A stretch of DNA of 64,000 nucleotides. Origin: an uncultured Oleispira sp. Lineage in GTDB: Bacteria; Pseudomonadota; Gammaproteobacteria; Pseudomonadales; Oceanobacteraceae. Made by a program: the position numbers and the translations under genes. Below the pieces are notes generated by a model, which saw only the letters and a program-made list of their open reading frames with translations, had not been told where the DNA came from and did not search any database. Location: positions 1-64,000 of the forward strand of contig CAJVZR010000004.1 in assembly GCA_913019965.1 (NCBI GenBank), in the 5' to 3' direction. Numbering within the stretch: position 1 is the stretch's first letter; every line of letters begins with the position of its first letter. Shown piece after piece: positions 61,797 through 64,000 of this stretch.

Positions 61797-63923
61797 TTAA
61801 GTACGAAGTTGATCAAGCTGTTGATCCAAAGTATCAATTTGATTAATAAGATGTTTATTGCTGGAATTGGACTGCTGAGCGAGCTCAGCAAGCGTATCGG
61901 CAGCATCCCCTATGATTGTCAGGTTCTTATTAATTTCTTCGGCGACTTGGCTTTGCTCTTCTGCGGCAGCGGCAACTTGATCGGCATTATCGGTAATGGT
62001 ATTTGTGGTACTGACGACTTCTTCTAGTGAACTAAATGCTTGATGAGTTTGCTCAACACTGGATTCAGCCTTAGTGCTGCTATCATCGATAATAGTGACA
62101 GCTTTTGAGACTTCTTGTTGTAGGCTCTGGATCATGTTGTTGATTTCATCCGTAGAGTTTTGGGTCTTAGAGGCTAAGCTACGCACTTCATCGGCAACTA
62201 CGGCAAAGCCTCTTCCTTGTTCCCCTGCACGAGCGGCTTCAATGGCGGCATTTAATGCCAATAGGTTGGTTTGTTCAGCAATAGCCTTAATAACATCAAT
62301 GATACGAGTAATATCTTCACTTCGAGAAGCGACTTGTGAAATGGAATCACTGGCTTGGCTCATATCTTGTGATAATGAACGAACGCTATCAACGGCAGTA
62401 GATAGTGTAGTTTGTGAGCGGTGAATAATATCTTGGGCTTGCTTTGCGCCATCGGCAGAAGATTGAGCTAAGCGCGATACTTCGTGAGAGGTCGCTGACA
62501 TTTCATTGGTGGCGGTCACGACACTGGATATTTCTAATTGTTGTTGGCTGGTATTCTGATTTGTTTTGCGGCTGATTTGTTCATTGGTACTTGATGAATT
62601 ACGTACCTCATTACTGACCGTTTTTAGTTCATTAATCATGGCGCGTAACTTTTGTAAAAAAAGATTAAAACCACTGCTTAGCGCAATCAACTCTGCATGG
62701 GTATCCAACTTGATGGATTGCGTCAAATCGCCATCGGCACTGGCAAGGTTATCGATGCGTTGGCGTAACTCATATAATGGCTGGACGATGGATTTAATCA
62801 TCCAGGTCATGATGATTGCCGCGAGCAGGGTAACGATAAACGCTAGCATTAATTGCTGAGTATTAATGTTAGAAAAACTATCATCAAGCTCGTTGATTAA
62901 AGCGTGAGCTCTGGCTAGGGCCACTTTCTTTGGCAGCTCGATAATAAATTGCCAGTGATTATCAGATGCTTTTATGTGGATGTCTTTGCTTACCACAAAT
63001 TGGGATTCTGTTTCTAATAAGTCGTTACTATCGGTTAATTGCAGATAAGCTTGGGCATGTTCTGGTAAGGCTTCTTTTAACGGCCGAGCGGTATGCTGTG
63101 AATAATGACTGCTACCGACAATTAAGCCCTTCTCACTGACTAGGGTTACTTTTGCAGCGCCTTTGAATAATGATTTACTAAGCTCCTCCGTTAGCTGTTG
63201 GAATTTTGGAAGATTCACATCAACTCCTACCAGGCCTCGAAATTTATTATTAATTACAATCGGTGCGGTAAGGCTGGTCATTAATTCTTCATAACCTTCC
63301 TCAATCTCATACATATAAGGTTCCATTGCACAGGGCTTTTTACTATCCCTAGCGCATAAGTACCATTCCGCTTCACGAATACCAAATTCATTTAGTGTAT
63401 CGGCATACTTTTCATTTGAATCTTCAATTCGATATTGAATTAATTCTTGTTGGCGATTGCGAACCCAGTAAATTTCTAGAGCGCCGGTTCCCATCGCATT
63501 GTAGTCTGCGCTACTGCTTTGATAGGCACTATCATTACCATCAAAAGCATTACTTTCAAATTGAGTATAAAAAGAGCTGACATTGGTATTGGCGGCGAGT
63601 TGGGCTTGAATTAGCGCGTTAACTTGAACTCTTGCTAATGGCAGTTGATCTGAATCTATGGACTGTTTCAGCATTGATGCCATTGTCATGGGCAGTTGGT
63701 AGGCTGTATTGATATAACTGGCAACTTTACTCCCGTAACCCGCTGATTCGGCACGCAATTGATCGTAGACGGCTTGTTTAAGGTCGATTTGCGCTCGGTT
63801 ACTTAGCTCGGTTCCAGTATTACTTAACGCGCGGTTTACGTTGATGCTGAGTACGATGGCCATAGCCAATAGCATAATTAGACTGGCAGCCATTAACTTC
63901 AGGCGTAGTGATGATGACTTCAT
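61797..63923 (-). CDS. Methyl-accepting chemotaxis protein with Cache-type sensor domain
   Basis: A 708-residue chemoreceptor. TM1 is near residues 8-28 ([20 protein letters not shown]). A long periplasmic region (about 30-350) has the double-Cache look, for example [20 protein letters not shown] and [22 protein letters not shown]2 is near residue 360-380 ([19 protein letters not shown]), then HAMP ([17 protein letters not shown]). The signalling tip [20 protein letters not shown] is intact. Double-Cache sensors often bind amino acids or organic acids, which would suit the neighbouring lysine operon, but this is a guess. No CheR-binding tail is seen. Confidence 0.94.
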   Translation of the reverse strand: MKSSSLRLKLMAASLIMLLAMAIVLSINVNRALSNTGTELSNRAQIDLKQAVYDQLRAESAGYGSKVASYINTAYQLPMTMASMLKQSIDSDQLPLARVQVNALIQAQLAANTNVSSFYTQFESNAFDGNDSAYQSSSADYNAMGTGALEIYWVRNRQQELIQYRIEDSNEKYADTLNEFGIREAEWYLCARDSKKPCAMEPYMYEIEEGYEELMTSLTAPIVINNKFRGLVGVDVNLPKFQQLTEELSKSLFKGAAKVTLVSEKGLIVGSSHYSQHTARPLKEALPEHAQAYLQLTDSNDLLETESQFVVSKDIHIKASDNHWQFIIELPKKVALARAHALINELDDSFSNINTQQLMLAFIVTLLAAIIMTWMIKSIVQPLYELRQRIDNLASADGDLTQSIKLDTHAELIALSSGFNLFLQKLRAMINELKTVSNEVRNSSSTNEQISRKTNQNTSQQQLEISSVVTATNEMSATSHEVSRLAQSSADGAKQAQDIIHRSQTTLSTAVDSVRSLSQDMSQASDSISQVASRSEDITRIIDVIKAIAEQTNLLALNAAIEAARAGEQGRGFAVVADEVRSLASKTQNSTDEINNMIQSLQQEVSKAVTIIDDSSTKAESSVEQTHQAFSSLEEVVSTTNTITDNADQVAAAAEEQSQVAEEINKNLTIIGDAADTLAELAQQSNSSNKHLINQIDTLDQQLDQLRT

Positions 63924-64000
63924 ATTGGTCTCATTAATAAAACAATAGTTCTATCAATGAGTATAGATGACATTCATTTATGTGCTATTTGTCAATATAG

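Noticed and set aside
1-64000. tRNA, rRNA, CRISPR arrays, insertion sequences, toxin-antitoxin pairs
   Set aside because: Scanned by eye on both strands; no cloverleaf, direct-repeat array, transposase motif or typical toxin pair was seen, though a search tool would be needed to exclude small ones.

Overview
The window looks like a contiguous piece of chromosome from a marine gammaproteobacterium of moderate to low GC, probably in or near the Oceanospirillales or the Pseudomonas-like orders. That placement rests on gene style only: hom-thrC without thrB, a PilU-type retraction ATPase, a possible MvaT-like DNA-binding protein, RecJ, YaeQ, a TIGR03545/TIGR03546-like pair and many small lipoproteins. 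By eye I found no rRNA, tRNA, CRISPR array, insertion sequence, phage gene or plasmid origin. Coding density is high, and no stretch over 300 bases lacks a gene.

Layout. 1-3441: glycine cleavage genes gcvT-gcvH-gcvP on the minus strand; gcvP runs off the left edge, and a terminator-like hairpin lies between gcvH and gcvP. 3671-8719: a TetR regulator divergent from an RND efflux operon, with repeated operator-like motifs over the efflux promoter. 8853-12802: an AraC-type regulator, then a large secreted protein with a PI-PLC-like domain and seven FG-GAP (integrin-like) repeats. 12887-19416: an unknown membrane protein, a chemoreceptor, a crotonase, a lipoprotein, a papain-fold-like secreted protein and a GcvR-like ACT protein. 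19626-22374: hom-thrC. 22509-29946: lipoproteins, a LysR regulator, an outer-membrane-like protein and a second RND pump. 30059-35466: a 7TM-DISM histidine kinase, an EF-hand protein, an SRPBCC protein, a periplasmic ATP-dependent DNA ligase and a porin-like protein. 35572-39783: a third RND pump. 40009-45758: an EamA transporter, the TIGR03546/TIGR03545 pair, recJ and an ICMT-like methyltransferase. 46000-53931: pilU-like gene, a retinol-saturase-like oxidoreductase divergent from a PadR regulator with two strong palindromic boxes, a diguanylate cyclase, YaeQ, a phosphate transporter, an MvaT-like protein and a hotdog protein. 54023-57430: GNAT, an acid-phosphatase-like enzyme and PhoD. 57449-61661: a four-gene operon for apparent lysine/2-aminoadipate breakdown that starts with a Coq4-motif protein. 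61797-63923: a Cache-domain chemoreceptor.

How parts work together. Three RND pumps (none with its own TolC-like gene beside it) give broad export capacity, and two of them lack the classical Asp-Asp/Lys proton relay. The Tat-exported PhoD, the Sec-exported phosphoesterase, the PiT-type transporter and perhaps the secreted PI-PLC could together form a phosphate-scavenging set. The ALDH7, saccharopine-dehydrogenase-like and DUF1338 genes outline a route from lysine to 2-hydroxyglutarate. The strongest candidates for something undescribed are the Coq4-motif gene in that operon, the PI-PLC/integrin-propeller fusion, the divergent MvaT-like protein, and the PadR-controlled oxidoreductase with its palindromes.
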